DNA from: Tunturiibacter empetritectus | GTDB lineage: Bacteria > Acidobacteriota > Terriglobia > Terriglobales > Acidobacteriaceae | Direction of reading: 5' to 3' | DNA length: 64,000 nt | NCBI RefSeq assembly: GCF_013410875.1 | Contig: NZ_JACCCU010000001.1 | Location: 310,001 to 374,000 of the forward strand | Part shown: positions 36,853-47,124 of the stretch, piece after piece | How the letters are laid out: each line of letters starts with the position of its first letter | How positions within the stretch are numbered: position 1 is the stretch's first letter | Position numbers and translations under genes: made by a program | The notes under the pieces: model-generated | What the model was told of the DNA's origin: nothing | What the model saw: only the letters and a program-made list of their open reading frames with translations | The model's database searches: none

Positions 36853-37989
36853 GTGCTCAAAAAAAGGCCGCATATTCCTGCTCTGGACGGTCTTCGCGGT
36901 ATGGCCGTCCTCATTGTCTTTCTATTTCATTACGGGGGAGGAACCCACTCCTCGCTACTCCCCATGCGCGTCTTCGGTTATCTAAACAAAGGCGGATGGG
37001 CCGGTGTTACTCTCTTTTTCGTTCTCTCGGGCTTCCTGATTACCGGCATTCTCTGGGACTCCCGAGGTAAGCCGCACTGGTGGCGAAACTTCGTGATGCG
37101 CCGAACCCTGCGTATCTTTCCTCTTTACTACGCAAGCATCGTTCTCGTCGTACTAGCTGCTGCGTTCAAAGGGACGCTATATCCCACGCTCCGCCTCATC
37201 TGGATTCCTGTCTTTTTCCTCCAGAACATGCCGCATCTCAACGGCCTGGTCGACAAAATCCCATCGCCGCTCGGGCTCTTCCACTTTTGGAGCCTTGCTG
37301 TCGAAGAACAGTTTTACCTTCTCTGGCCTGCTGTTCTCTTTCTTCAGAGATCCCGAAGCCGCGCTCGGACCCTCTGCCTCGGCGTCTTCCTCTTTGCCTG
37401 CATCTTCCGCCTTCTCATCTGGCACCTGGCACCCAACCCGAGCCAGTTTTCCGAGTTTCTTCTCACCCGCGCTGGGGAACTGGCCGCCGGGGGATGGCTT
37501 GCTCTCGCCTATCGAGGTCCCGAGTGGTCTCGAGTCAAAGCCGCCGCCCCCTATGCAGCTCTCGCAGGCTTAGCGGGCTTCCTCATCAGTGGGGTACTCA
37601 ACGGGACCTTCGAGTTGATCGGCTTCTGGCTGGCAGTCACCGGCCTGCCTTGCATCACCGTCTGCGCCGCAGCTCTGCTCGTTCTGGCCATGGAGCCTGG
37701 CCTTGTGCAGCGTTGCGCCGAAGCAGCATGGCTGCGATGGCTCGGAGGCATCAGCTATGGGGTGTATGTCTTTCACATGCTTTTCCTGGGGATCTTTATT
37801 GCTATCGAACAGAAGATATTTGGTTCACGCAGTCAGTTCGTCACCAGTGCGGCTCTGCTTCTCATCGCCGCCGCTGGGTCGGTCTGCACTGCATGGCTCT
37901 CTTTCCACTTCTTTGAAACACCGTTTCTCAACCTGAAGAATCGTTTCTCGAATCGGTCTGTCGAAACAGCGTCAAAGATCTCTATCTGA
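36853..37989 (+). CDS. Acyltransferase 3 family membrane protein
   Basis: 378 residues from a GTG at 36853 preceded by GAGGAG. Ten to eleven helices of the OafA/NodX family. The family start HIPALDGLRGMAVLIVFLFH includes the conserved His and the RG, followed by FFVLSGFLITGIL and the FWSLAVEEQFYLLWPA motif. It transfers acetyl or another acyl group to a cell-surface polysaccharide. Together with the preceding GT-C gene it points to surface glycan decoration. Confidence 0.93.
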   Translation: MLKKRPHIPALDGLRGMAVLIVFLFHYGGGTHSSLLPMRVFGYLNKGGWAGVTLFFVLSGFLITGILWDSRGKPHWWRNFVMRRTLRIFPLYYASIVLVVLAAAFKGTLYPTLRLIWIPVFFLQNMPHLNGLVDKIPSPLGLFHFWSLAVEEQFYLLWPAVLFLQRSRSRARTLCLGVFLFACIFRLLIWHLAPNPSQFSEFLLTRAGELAAGGWLALAYRGPEWSRVKAAAPYAALAGLAGFLISGVLNGTFELIGFWLAVTGLPCITVCAAALLVLAMEPGLVQRCAEAAWLRWLGGISYGVYVFHMLFLGIFIAIEQKIFGSRSQFVTSAALLLIAAAGSVCTAWLSFHFFETPFLNLKNRFSNRSVETASKISI

Positions 37990-38520
37990 TGGGCTCGGTC
38001 TCTTTTCTGCGCTCTTCTCACCAGCATTGCTCTCAGCAATACGCCGAACCCTCCGGCACCTCTAAATAACGGTCTTATTGTGCGCTCTCAGCCTCGCTAC
38101 CCCGTACAAGCGTTAGAAAACACGCCAAACAATCCTTGACGCAACCCCGGAGAGGCCAGTAAGATTAAAACTCGCGCAGTTTCGCGTCTGTACGTCTGTG
38201 TCAGCTTTACTCTCAGGCGAGTCAGTTCACCGAGACATCCGTGGTGGATCCACTGGGGAGCAGCTTTCAACACAGCCGCCCCTGAAGCACCCTCCCATAG
38301 GTTGTGCGTAGTCGAGATGTAGTCCAGCTGTAGTCCAGGCCAAGCGGGCCGTCCCGCGTGTTTGGAGAGTAAACTCTCCCCTCCCGCACGTCGCCTTGCT
38401 CTGGGAAAACGTTCTTTCTGGCTTTTCAGTAATTTTATTGGCGAACCATCAACCTTGCACCACTTTCTTCATGCACCACGCCGAACACTGAAGACGGCAG
38501 AAACAAGGAGTAACCCAACG
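37990..38520. other. rplM operon promoter and long leader
   Basis: 531 bases without a gene. Holds the rplM promoter at 38136-38165 and then about 350 bases of transcribed leader, unusually long for a ribosomal operon, with GC-rich inverted segments. A regulatory leader RNA is possible; no known L13 leader was recognised. Confidence 0.55.
38136..38165 (+). promoter_or_regulatory. Putative sigma70 promoter of the rplM operon
   Basis: TTGACG (38136-38141), 18-base spacer, TAAGAT (38160-38165). Close to consensus and the best candidate upstream of rplM. Confidence 0.65.
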
Positions 38521-39024
38521 ATGTCCACCACCATTCCGAGCGGCAAAGATATTAAGCGCAAGTGGTACGTGCTTGATGCCAGCGGTAAGACCCTCGGCCG
38601 CCTCGCCACCCAGGCCGCCTCCGTCCTCGCCGGCAAGACCAACCCCCTCTACACCCCCTACATCGATATGGGCGATCACGTCGTTATCGTCAACGCCGAA
38701 AAGATCGTGCTGACCGGCCTCAAGTCTGACCAGAAGCTCTATCGCCGCTACACCGGTTTCCCCGGTGGTCTGCGCGAAGAGTCCTTCATCAAGCTGCTCG
38801 CCCGTCGCCCCGAAGCCATCGTCGAGCAGGCCGTCAAGGGCATGCTGCCCAAGTCCAAGCTCGGCCGCCAGATGGCCACCAAGCTCAAGGTCTACAAGGG
38901 TGCCCAGCATCCCCACCTCGCCCAACAGCCCGTTGCCATGGACTTCCATGCCTCCAACGCGCCCAAGGTTCTCACCTCCAAGGTCATGGTCCCGGCGCAT
39001 CCGGCCCACTCCCTCGAAGGCTAA
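38521..39024 (+). CDS. rplM: 50S ribosomal protein L13
   Basis: 167 residues from the ATG at 38521 (AAGGAG upstream). The L13 core is clear: [58 protein letters not shown] and [18 protein letters not shown]-terminal extension of about 25 residues (after QQP) goes beyond the usual length. First gene of the rplM-rpsI pair; assembles early into the 50S subunit. Confidence 0.98.
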   Translation: MSTTIPSGKDIKRKWYVLDASGKTLGRLATQAASVLAGKTNPLYTPYIDMGDHVVIVNAEKIVLTGLKSDQKLYRRYTGFPGGLREESFIKLLARRPEAIVEQAVKGMLPKSKLGRQMATKLKVYKGAQHPHLAQQPVAMDFHASNAPKVLTSKVMVPAHPAHSLEG

Positions 39025-39040
39025 GCGTCCGTTTTGTTAA

Positions 39041-39099
39041 GGGCACGGCTTCAGCCGTGCCATGCGGCACACGAAATTCGGGGCTTTAGCCCCTGAGGT
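39041..39099. repeat. Two stem-loop repeats in the rplM-rpsI spacer
   Basis: GGGCACGGCTTCAGCCGTGCC (39041-39061) can fold on itself; a second stem GGGGCTTTAGCCCCTGAGGT lies at 39080-39099. Related units occur at 39588, 40747, 40792 and 46928. In the rplM-rpsI spacer they leave the ribosome site of rpsI (AAGGAG) free. Confidence 0.75.
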
Positions 39100-39117
39100 A
39101 AAAGTTCAAGGAGCACC

Positions 39118-39513
39118 ATGGCAGATCTGATTCAATACTACGGAACCGGCCGTCGCAAGTCCTCGATCGCACGCGTCTTCCTGCGTCCAGGCAGCGGCAA
39201 ATTCACCGTCAACAAAAAAGAGTGTGACGTCTACTTCGTCACCGCACAACAGCGCGCAGCCGCCAAGCGCTCGCTCGGCATCGCCGACATCGGCGAGACC
39301 TTCGACGTCATCACCACCGTAAAGGGTGGCGGCGTCATGGGCCAAGCCGACGCCGTCAAGCTCGGCATCGCACGCGCCCTCATGGTATTCAACCCCGAGC
39401 TCCGCAAGGCGCTCAAGGCAGAAGGCCTCGTTACCCGCGACTCGCGTGGTAAAGAGCGCAAGAAGTACGGTCAGAAGGGCGCTCGCGCTCGCTTCCAGTT
39501 CAGCAAACGCTAA
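39118..39513 (+). CDS. rpsI: 30S ribosomal protein S9
   Basis: 131 residues; AAGGAG upstream of the ATG. Typical S9: [40 protein letters not shown] and the basic C-terminal tail [18 protein letters not shown], whose final Lys-Arg reaches the P-site tRNA. Downstream of rplM by about 90 bases containing repeats. Confidence 0.98.
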   Translation: MADLIQYYGTGRRKSSIARVFLRPGSGKFTVNKKECDVYFVTAQQRAAAKRSLGIADIGETFDVITTVKGGGVMGQADAVKLGIARALMVFNPELRKALKAEGLVTRDSRGKERKKYGQKGARARFQFSKR

Positions 39514-39587
39514 TTGCTTTGCGTCGTTGCTTTTCTGGTTGCCATCCCCGAAGGGGATCTGCTGTTGCTTTTGCATTTCGTTTCAAA

Positions 39588-39618
39588 GTGGAAGCCGAGG
39601 CTTTAGCCCGGCTTCCAC
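39588..39618. repeat. GGCTTTAGCC stem-loop in the rpsI-rpsB spacer
   Basis: GTGGAAGCC and GGCTTCCAC pair around a GAGGCTTTAGCCC core. A GTCAT-type repeat precedes it (39541-39565). Confidence 0.7.
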
Positions 39619-39772
39619 CGCACCACAGGCCTCGTTTCAAAGCGGCGAAAAGGAATCACCGCTCAGCACTACCCTCTCGGAGCATCGCGAGGCAAGGAGT
39701 CAAATCTCCCTTACGAGGGATCAATCCAGGCACCGGAGCATCGGTCCGGCTGTCTTAAACCAAGGAGCTACA

Positions 39773-40708
<936 letters not shown>

Positions 40709-40791
40709 CACCATCTATCGTGCCGAAAGGCCGTCGCAAGAGGAAAGGGCAGGGCATTAGCCGTGCCGTAACCGTCTCTTGTTATTTTGGT

Positions 40792-40819
40792 GGGGCGCGG
40801 GCATTCAGCCCGCGCCCCC
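40792..40819. repeat. GC-rich stem-loop in the rpsB-tsf spacer
   Basis: GGGGCGCGGGC-ATTCA-GCCCGCGCCCC: perfect 11-base-pair stem. A degenerate neighbour is at 40747-40768. Same loop style as the units in the other ribosomal spacers. Confidence 0.75.
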
Positions 40820-40853
40820 TTTCGCAGAAAACCGCAACTCAAGGAAACGCACA

Positions 40854-41516
40854 ATGACTGAAACCGCCGTAAAGATCGACGCAAAACTCGTCAAAGAACT
40901 CCGTGAAAAGTCCGGCGCCCCCATGGGCGACTGCTTGAAGGCGCTGCAAGAGGCTAAAGGTGAGATGGAAGCCGCCTTCGTCGTCCTCCGCAAGCGTGGC
41001 ATGGCCTCGGCCGCCAAGAAGGCGACCCGCACCACCAACGAGGGCGCAGTCGGAACCTACATCCACGCTGGCGGAAAGATCGGCGTTCTGATCGAGCTCA
41101 ACTGCGAGTCCGACTTCGTAGCCCGCACCGACGACTTCCAGGAGCTTCTCCGCGACGTCGCCATGCACATCGCCGCCGTTGACCCGCGCTTCGTCAGCCG
41201 CGAGGACGTCACCGAAGCCGACCTCGAGCGCGAGAAGGACGTCTACCGCGCCCAAGCCGCTGCCTCCGGCAAACCCGCCGAGATCATCGAGAAGATGCTC
41301 ACCGGCAAGCTCGCCAAGTTCTACGAAGAGTTCTGCCTCCTCGACCAGCCCTTCATCAAGGAAGCCTCACAGACCATCGGCCAGCTCATCGCCAGCAAAG
41401 TCGCAAAGCTAGGCGAAAACATCAGCGTCCGCCGCTTCGCCCGCTTCAAGGTAGGCGCCACCGACTGGACCGTAGCCCAGACCAAAGCCGCCCCCACCGA
41501 CGAAGCCGCTTCCTAA
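40854..41516 (+). CDS. tsf: Elongation factor Ts
   Basis: 220 residues from the ATG at 40854 (AAGGAAACG upstream). Nucleotide exchange factor for EF-Tu. VKELREKSGAPMGDCLKALQ and the TDFV-like ELNCESDFVARTDDF are visible. Shorter than the E. coli protein (282): only one core subdomain is present, as in many bacteria. Ends the r-protein block before a strong terminator. Confidence 0.97.
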   Translation: MTETAVKIDAKLVKELREKSGAPMGDCLKALQEAKGEMEAAFVVLRKRGMASAAKKATRTTNEGAVGTYIHAGGKIGVLIELNCESDFVARTDDFQELLRDVAMHIAAVDPRFVSREDVTEADLEREKDVYRAQAAASGKPAEIIEKMLTGKLAKFYEEFCLLDQPFIKEASQTIGQLIASKVAKLGENISVRRFARFKVGATDWTVAQTKAAPTDEAAS

Positions 41517-41992
41517 TCTGTAACCATCATCGAAACAAAAAAAGCCCGGGCGTCGTCCCGGGCTTTGCTTTCCTTCAAACGCTTCCGTTCTTTAGCTTTG
41601 TCCTTGCTTTTTTTTGTTGTCATTCCGCAGCGAAGCGGAGGAATCTGCTTTGTATCATGCTTGCCTCTACGCAACATCAATCCATCAAATCTCACAATCG
41701 TCATCCTGAACGAAGTGAAGGATCCCCGTATTTGCCTTTGCTCCAAAATCGCGATGCTTGACGCCACACCCCACCTCCAATAATCTCCAACCATGCACTT
41801 CGTCTCTGCAGCCCGTTATTGTTGTCCGTCCAGCCTCTAGGCTGACGACACCTCAGGGCACTGTAGAACCCTCCAGATCCATCGTCAGTCAGGCAACCAA
41901 GAGCGCTCTCATCTTGCTTTGACCACGCGGTCAGGCATCCGCTTCCAGCGCCGACATCTCAGCCAACGACGAACAATCAGGAGACCATACCG
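41517..41992. other. Intergenic region with terminator and repeats
   Basis: 476 bases. After the tsf terminator (41542-41566) it carries GTCAT repeats at 41619-41651 and 41700-41734 and otherwise nothing recognisable. The promoter of the secreted protein at 41993 should lie near its end. Confidence 0.55.
41542..41566 (+). terminator. tsf terminator
   Basis: AAGCCCGGG-CGTCGT-CCCGGGCTT followed by TGCTTTCC; an A-run precedes it, so it may work on both strands. Confidence 0.85.
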
Positions 41993-42433
41993 ATGCGCAG
42001 ATTCATAAGCCTTTCCCTCGCTGCCTTCACCCTCATCGCACCCATCACAATCAAGGCCCAGCCGGCAGCACCCACCGCAGGAAAGCCCTATCTGGTCGAG
42101 TGGGTCTACCGAGTCCAGTACGGCCATCAGGACGAGTGGTGGTCCCTCTTCCGCAAGTATCAGATCGCCGCCCTCGACCGCGAGCAGCAGCTCGGTTACG
42201 TCACCACTTACACCGTCTACGGCCCCGGTCTGCACACCTCGGAGGACAGTCGCTGGGACTACCGCATCGTCATCAGCTACAAGGACCAACCCTCGTCCAC
42301 TCACGAAAGCGAAGTCCTGCGCCAACTCTTCTCAGACCAGCAAACTCTCCACAAAGAAGAGAACCGCCGCTGGGAACTCACCTCGAACCACTACGATCTG
42401 CCCATCCACATCGTCGATCCACACGCCGAGTAA
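41993..42433 (+). CDS. Small secreted protein of unknown function
   Basis: 146 residues; CAGGAG upstream. Signal peptide (1-22, ending TIKAQ), then a compact domain rich in aromatic residues and charged pairs (YLVEWVYRVQYGHQDEWWSL, then RWDYRIVISYKDQ). The pattern resembles ferredoxin-like (dimeric alpha-beta barrel) domains but no family can be named. Upstream of a carbonic anhydrase by 70 bases on the same strand. Confidence 0.72.
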   Translation: MRRFISLSLAAFTLIAPITIKAQPAAPTAGKPYLVEWVYRVQYGHQDEWWSLFRKYQIAALDREQQLGYVTTYTVYGPGLHTSEDSRWDYRIVISYKDQPSSTHESEVLRQLFSDQQTLHKEENRRWELTSNHYDLPIHIVDPHAE

Positions 42434-42502
42434 TTCCGACCATCATCCCACCACGGACTCACCACAACTCACCATCAAGAAACCACTCCCAGGAGACACG
42501 CC

Positions 42503-43087
42503 ATGAGCAAGATCCTCACCGAAGTCCTCTCCGCCAACGAAGCCTACGCAGCCAGCTTCGGCGAAAAAGCCAACCTCGCCCTTCCACCCGCCCGAGGCTT
42601 CGCCATCCTAACCTGTATGGACGCTCGCCTCGACCCTGCCAAATACGCAGGCCTGGCCGAAGGAGATGCCCACGTCATCCGCAACGCCGGCGGCCGAGCC
42701 AGCGACGACGCCATCCGCTCCCTCGTCATCAGCTACAAGCTCCTCGGCACCAAAGAGTTCTTCGTCATCCATCACACCGACTGCGGCATGCAGTTCTTCA
42801 CCAACGACATCATCCGCGGCCTCCTTGCCAGCAGCCTAGAAACCGCCGCCCTCACCCCCGAAGGCTTCAAAGATGTAGGCAAAGGCCCAGGCTCAACCGC
42901 AGCCGAGTTCATCGAATTCCTCACCATCAAAGATCAGGCCGAATCAGTCCTCGCCGACGTCACCCGCATCCGCACCAGCCCCCTCGTGCCGAAGTCCATC
43001 CCCATCTACGGCTACATCTACGACGTCAAATCCGGCAAACTCATCGAAGTTCCAGCCGCCACCACAACAGGCCGCGCTACGCCATAA
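42503..43087 (+). CDS. Beta-class carbonic anhydrase
   Basis: 194 residues; interconverts CO2 and bicarbonate. Zinc ligands Cys38, His91 and Cys94 ([16 protein letters not shown]), with the catalytic Asp40-Arg42 pair. [15 protein letters not shown] is a diagnostic segment. This is the short, mycobacterial Rv1284-like type. No signal peptide, so cytoplasmic. Ends before a GTCAT repeat at 43137. Confidence 0.95.
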   Translation: MSKILTEVLSANEAYAASFGEKANLALPPARGFAILTCMDARLDPAKYAGLAEGDAHVIRNAGGRASDDAIRSLVISYKLLGTKEFFVIHHTDCGMQFFTNDIIRGLLASSLETAALTPEGFKDVGKGPGSTAAEFIEFLTIKDQAESVLADVTRIRTSPLVPKSIPIYGYIYDVKSGKLIEVPAATTTGRATP

Positions 43088-43270
43088 AGGGAGTGGCGGT
43101 TTCGAAGTTCTTCGTAACGAGAAGGAGAAAAAGTCGCCATCCTGAGCGTAGCGAATGATCCCTTTATTCACCTTTGCTTTAGGTCAGTTCCGCCCTCAAA
43201 CTATCGCCGACCGCAGCAAAAAATAAGGAGAGTCCTGCCACCACGCCCTTACCGCCGCAAGCCAAACAAA

Positions 43271-43296
43271 CAGGGGGAGCATTCTTGCTCCCCCTG
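43271..43296. terminator. Terminator between convergent genes
   Basis: CAGGGGGAGC and GCTCCCCCTG pair perfectly around a 6-base loop (ATTCTT); TTCCTCT follows on the plus strand. Confidence 0.8.
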
Positions 43297-43314
43297 TTCC
43301 TCTATCCCAGGCAT

Positions 43315-43779
43315 TTACTCCCAGCGAGCCGTACGCTCCGCATTATCGACTATCGTGTGCGCATAGTCGATATGCTCAATCGCCCGATCCCGCAACCCAT
43401 GCGCCTGCGGAACATCCTCCGCATGCTCCAAATCCCGGTGCGCGGCATAGAGCAGTTCATTAGCCTTGCGGAACCTGTCATGCGGGCTCAAACCCGTATC
43501 AATGTGGAACGGATCGTTCAATCCCTTGCCGTCATCGATCGAGGCGTGTTTGATCTCATTGATCGCCGCATCGATATGCTTGATCGCCTCATTGTCGTCA
43601 TGCTTTACCGGACCCCACGCCCATCCATCATTCAGATAGTGCCGCGCCGCTCGCAGATCGCTCAGCGCATGCAGATAAGCCGGATGTGGGCCTGGAACTT
43701 CCTGTGCCTGCATCGTCATCGGCGTCACCGCTGCAATCATTCCAGCTGTCAAAACCATCAAACGGACTTTACTAACCAT
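43315..43779 (-). CDS. Secreted helical His/Asp-rich protein
   Basis: 154 residues from the ATG at 43779 (AAGGAG upstream); the longer frame to 43887 is less likely. Signal peptide (about 1-26, ending MQAQ). The rest is all-helical with repeated HxxAxxxI and DLRAARHYLND patterns, e.g. AIKHIDAAINEIKHA and AHRDLEHAEDVPQAHGLRDR. Looks like a small helical bundle with many His and Asp, which could bind metal or heme; not proven. Conserved in related Acidobacteria, unnamed. Confidence 0.75.
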   Translation of the reverse strand: MVSKVRLMVLTAGMIAAVTPMTMQAQEVPGPHPAYLHALSDLRAARHYLNDGWAWGPVKHDDNEAIKHIDAAINEIKHASIDDGKGLNDPFHIDTGLSPHDRFRKANELLYAAHRDLEHAEDVPQAHGLRDRAIEHIDYAHTIVDNAERTARWE

Positions 43780-43959
43780 GTAACTTTCTCCTTGGGCTGC
43801 GTCGTATCGTGCCCGCACCCTGCAAGACCCACCTAACCCCGCAAAGTTGTGCACAACAAATACGAGTTCCACCAAAGTTGTAAACAAATCGACCTTCGAG
43901 GTCGTCTATATCCGTTATCCGATAATCCTCCCCCGCCCCATGCGATACTTAGTTCTGAC

Positions 43960-44664
43960 ATGTACAAAAGAGTCCTCCTCAAGATCTCAGGCGAAGCTCT
44001 GGCCGCAGGCAAAGGTTTTGGCATTGACGCTGTCTTCATTCACAAAATCGCCGCAGAAATAGCCGCCGTTCACGCCCTCGGCTGCGAGATCGGCATCGTC
44101 GTCGGAGGCGGAAACTTCTTCCGCGGCGTCGCCCAGCAGGCCATCGACATGGACAGGGTCGCCGCCGACCACATGGGCATGCTGTCTACAGTGATCAATG
44201 CGATCGCCCTTCAGGACGCCATCGAAAAGCTCGGCCTCTTCTGCCGCGTCATGTCCGCCATCGAGATGCACGAAGTCGCCGAGCCCTACATCCGCCGCCG
44301 CGCCATGCGTCACCTCGAAAAGAACCGCATCGTCATCTTCGCCGCCGGCACCGGCAACCCCTTCTTTTCCACCGACACCGCCGCCAGTCTCCGCGCCATG
44401 GAGATCAAAGCCGACATCCTCCTCAAAGCCACCTCGGTCGACGGCATCTACACTGCCGACCCCAAAGTCGACGACAAGGCCACCAAGTTCGACCAGATCA
44501 CCTACAGCGAGATGCTCCGACTCAACCTCCGCGTCATGGACACCACCGCCGTCTCCCTCTGTCGCGACAACAACATGCCCATGATGGTCTTCAGCATGCG
44601 AGAGTCCGGCAACATCGTCCGCGTCGTTAGCGGCGAAAAGATTGGCTCCCTCGTCACCGCCTGA
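43960..44664 (+). CDS. pyrH: UMP kinase
   Basis: 234 residues from the ATG at 43960; upstream in-frame codons encode non-family sequence. Phosphorylates UMP to UDP with ATP. Amino acid kinase fold: [57 protein letters not shown] and [15 protein letters not shown]. In many bacteria pyrH follows tsf and precedes frr; here three genes intervene and no frr follows. Confidence 0.96.
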   Translation: MYKRVLLKISGEALAAGKGFGIDAVFIHKIAAEIAAVHALGCEIGIVVGGGNFFRGVAQQAIDMDRVAADHMGMLSTVINAIALQDAIEKLGLFCRVMSAIEMHEVAEPYIRRRAMRHLEKNRIVIFAAGTGNPFFSTDTAASLRAMEIKADILLKATSVDGIYTADPKVDDKATKFDQITYSEMLRLNLRVMDTTAVSLCRDNNMPMMVFSMRESGNIVRVVSGEKIGSLVTA

Positions 44665-44936
44665 CCAGTCTCTACCCACAACCAAATAAATCTTCATCTC
44701 GGACCGACGCCAACCCACCGAAACGTCATCTCGACCACACAACCCACCAAATCGTCATCTCGACCGAAGCTGCTCACAGTTTTATCGTGTGCAGCGCAGT
44801 GGAGAGACCCCCGTATTTGTTCTTGCTGCTGCTTGCCCTTTGGCTGTGCTGCTACGTTCTTTTGCCAGTCTTTCGCCTGCTGTGGCCGTCCTTGTTATTC
44901 CGCAGCGTAGCGAAGAAATCTTCTGTTGCCAGAATA
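44665..44936. other. Repeat-filled spacer before the acyltransferase
   Basis: 272 bases. Contains a long GTCAT repeat with internal hairpin (44754-44819) and a shorter one (44894-44926). The frame open from 44787 into the acyltransferase is repeat translation; no independent gene. Confidence 0.65.
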
Positions 44937-46211
44937 ATGTCGTCTTCTTCGCCCCTCCCCACGTCTAATTCAAAGAAACCGCGTTTGATAAGTTTGAAAC
45001 GCAGCAGCATCCCACTCAAGCAGGACGACCGTGTGAACCTCAGCCTTCTGGAACCAGAGATCGAGCAAGCGCCTGCCCCGCAGCCTGCAACCAGGACCAC
45101 GCGCAAGCCGCCCTTGCCGGCTCTCACCGGAATCCGCACACTCCTCGCCATCTTCATCATTCTCTTCCACTTCACCCCGCCACACCTCGGCCTCCTCTAT
45201 CCCATCATCGACAACGGCTACGTCTTCGTCGGCGTCTTCTTCCTCATCTCCGGCTACGTTCTTACCTACAACTACGCCGACCGCGCCAACACCCTCATCA
45301 AGCGCGAGTTCTGGCTGGCCCGCTTCTCCCGCCTCTACCCCATCTACCTCCTCGTCCTGCTGATCTCCTTCCGCATGGTGCAGGACGAGTGGCACGCCCG
45401 CTCCCACTCCGAGTTCTGGCAGGGACTCATCCTCACCCCCCTTGTCCTTCAGGGCTGGAGCCCCTCCGTCGCCACCTTCTGGAACACCGTCGCCTGGACC
45501 CTCTCAAGCGAAGTCGTCCTCTACGCCGCCTTCCCCTGGCTCATCCGCCTTCCCTGGCCCAAAAAATCGGCCCAGCTGGTGCTTCTCATCATCGCCCTCT
45601 GGGTCATCGGCCTCATCCCCCACTCCCTCTACCTCTGGCTCAACCCCGACCACATCGTAGGTCCGGTCGACCGCTATAGCTCCACCCAGCTCATCCGCTT
45701 CCTCAAGTACACCCCGCTACCCTACGTCTGCACCTTCCTCATTGGGGTCACCCTGGGCAAACTCCAGCATGCCCTCACCATCTCCTCTCGTCAGCGCCTC
45801 CTGCTCTCGTCCGTCAGCCTGGCGCTCGTGGGAGTCTTCTTCTACACCCTCGTCGTCCGCACGCCGTACCTCCTCATGCACGGCGGCCTCTTGACCCCTG
45901 TCTTCGCCGCCTTGGTCCTCGGCCTCAGCGGGCCTCACGCCATCTCGGCCCTCTTCTCCTGGCGCCCTCTTTTGCTCATTGGCGAGAGCAGCTACTGCCT
46001 CTACCTGCTCCACTTCAACGTCTTCCAGCTCCTCCACCTCTACCATGTGCCGGAGCGCCTCCACCTGGCCGCTCTCGAGCCCTGGCTCTCCTACGCAATC
46101 CTCATTCTGCTCGCTCTGGCCGCCTTCCACTTCGTAGAAACTCCTGCCCGCAAGGCCATCCTCAGCCGCTTCTCCCGCAAACCCCGCTCGCTCGCCCCAG
46201 TCTCTTCCTAG
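44937..46211 (+). CDS. Acyltransferase 3 family membrane protein
   Basis: 424 residues from the ATG at 44937. A cytoplasmic N-terminal stretch of about 60 residues (Ser/Pro/Lys-rich) precedes an OafA-type membrane domain: PALTGIRTLLAIFIILFHF, YVFVGVFFLISGYVLTYNYA, then FWLARFSRLYPIYLL and further helices, ending in FHFVETPARKA. Ten helices. Modifies a surface sugar polymer. The open frame extends 50 codons upstream, but those codons are a GTCAT repeat, so the start is set after it. Confidence 0.9.
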   Translation: MSSSSPLPTSNSKKPRLISLKRSSIPLKQDDRVNLSLLEPEIEQAPAPQPATRTTRKPPLPALTGIRTLLAIFIILFHFTPPHLGLLYPIIDNGYVFVGVFFLISGYVLTYNYADRANTLIKREFWLARFSRLYPIYLLVLLISFRMVQDEWHARSHSEFWQGLILTPLVLQGWSPSVATFWNTVAWTLSSEVVLYAAFPWLIRLPWPKKSAQLVLLIIALWVIGLIPHSLYLWLNPDHIVGPVDRYSSTQLIRFLKYTPLPYVCTFLIGVTLGKLQHALTISSRQRLLLSSVSLALVGVFFYTLVVRTPYLLMHGGLLTPVFAALVLGLSGPHAISALFSWRPLLLIGESSYCLYLLHFNVFQLLHLYHVPERLHLAALEPWLSYAILILLALAAFHFVETPARKAILSRFSRKPRSLAPVSS

Positions 46212-46719
46212 TGTTGAGAGTCTTGAGTTCGTGGCAAATTCACCTTTGTTGTCGGCTTTATTTCTTTACGTCGCACTTTTGTCCCTAAGCAAAGTCGAAT
46301 GGCGAAGCCCGCATTAGGCTGACGAACCCATATCAGGTCTTTTTGCTGTCATCCTAAGCGCAGCGAAGGATCCCGAAGAGCTCAGACCTACCCGAACCGC
46401 CCATCCCTTCCGCCCATCATCTTCACGCCGGTGTCTGACGTTTTGGCCTTTGCCTGCCCTCCGTCTTTGCTGTGTCCTTCTTGTCATCCCTCAGGGGATC
46501 TGCTGTTACCGTTGCCATCGATCCCCGAAATCCTGTCAAGCCCCAAAAAAGCAAATTCCCTCGCCAAACAAGGACAAACGCGTGGCGTATTAGTTTCACT
46601 CCCTCAGCTATACTTAAATCAAGCTCAAAGAAGATGCCTTCGGACGAAAATCCGAGGGCATCGTTGTTTAGAAGCGAGCAGTGTCTAGAAGACATAGCCA
46701 TAAACATTAGCCATAACTC

Positions 46720-46843
46720 ATTGATTTCAAGTATTTTAGCAATAAGCCATTTAGGATGAGAAGCTTGCAGACAGTTATGCCGTGTAAACATTTGAAAATA
46801 ATAAACTTGCGTGTAAAATACCCCCAAGAGGGGGAGGGGGGTA
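46720..46843. repeat. Composite element, second copy
   Basis: ATTGATTTCAAGTATTTT (46720-46737) followed by AAAATACCCCCAAGAGGGGG (from 46815) and a G-run ending GGTA. Same order as at 3978-4035 but with about 77 bases between the parts here. Confidence 0.65.
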
Positions 46844-46927
46844 TCTCACAGGATAAGGCGTTGGAATAACGGAGGAGAGGACGAAAGAGCGACGTTAGAG
46901 GCTGTTTAAAAATCCTGTCGTGTTTAA

Positions 46928-46988
46928 GGGCACGGCTTCAGCAGTGCCGCTAGAGCGTTGCAAGCATTGCGGCTTCAGCCGCTGAGGT
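46928..46988. repeat. GGCTTCAGCC stem-loop repeat
   Basis: GGGCACGGCTTCAGCAGTGCC, then GCGGCTTCAGCCGCTGAGGT. Matches the pair at 39041-39099 in layout, including the closing CTGAGGT. Confidence 0.7.
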
Positions 46989-47078
46989 CCGTCTTTCGCT
47001 TTCGGAGGGTATTCTTCATCACCCTCGTAGCCATCAAACCGGAAGAGTGCTATCTGCTCATAAAAGAGGACGCGAAAG

Positions 47079-47104
47079 AGCCCCGCGGGCAACGGGGCTT
47101 TTTC
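47079..47104. terminator. Terminator downstream of the first beta-propeller gene
   Basis: AGCCCCG and CGGGGCT around CGGGCAA, then TTTTTCG on the plus strand and CTTTCGC on the minus; probably bidirectional. Confidence 0.7.
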
Positions 47105-47124
47105 GTTGACACATAACAAACAGG

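Larger units (their letters stand above)
46212..47124. other. Long repeat-rich intergenic region
   Basis: About 913 bases, no gene. Contains GTCAT repeats (46348-46374, 46483-46507), the second ATTGA-CAAGTATTTT/ACCCC-GGGG composite (46720-46843), a GGCTTCAGCC stem-loop unit (46928-46988) and a terminator (47079-47104). AT content rises around 46700-46810. Confidence 0.7.
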
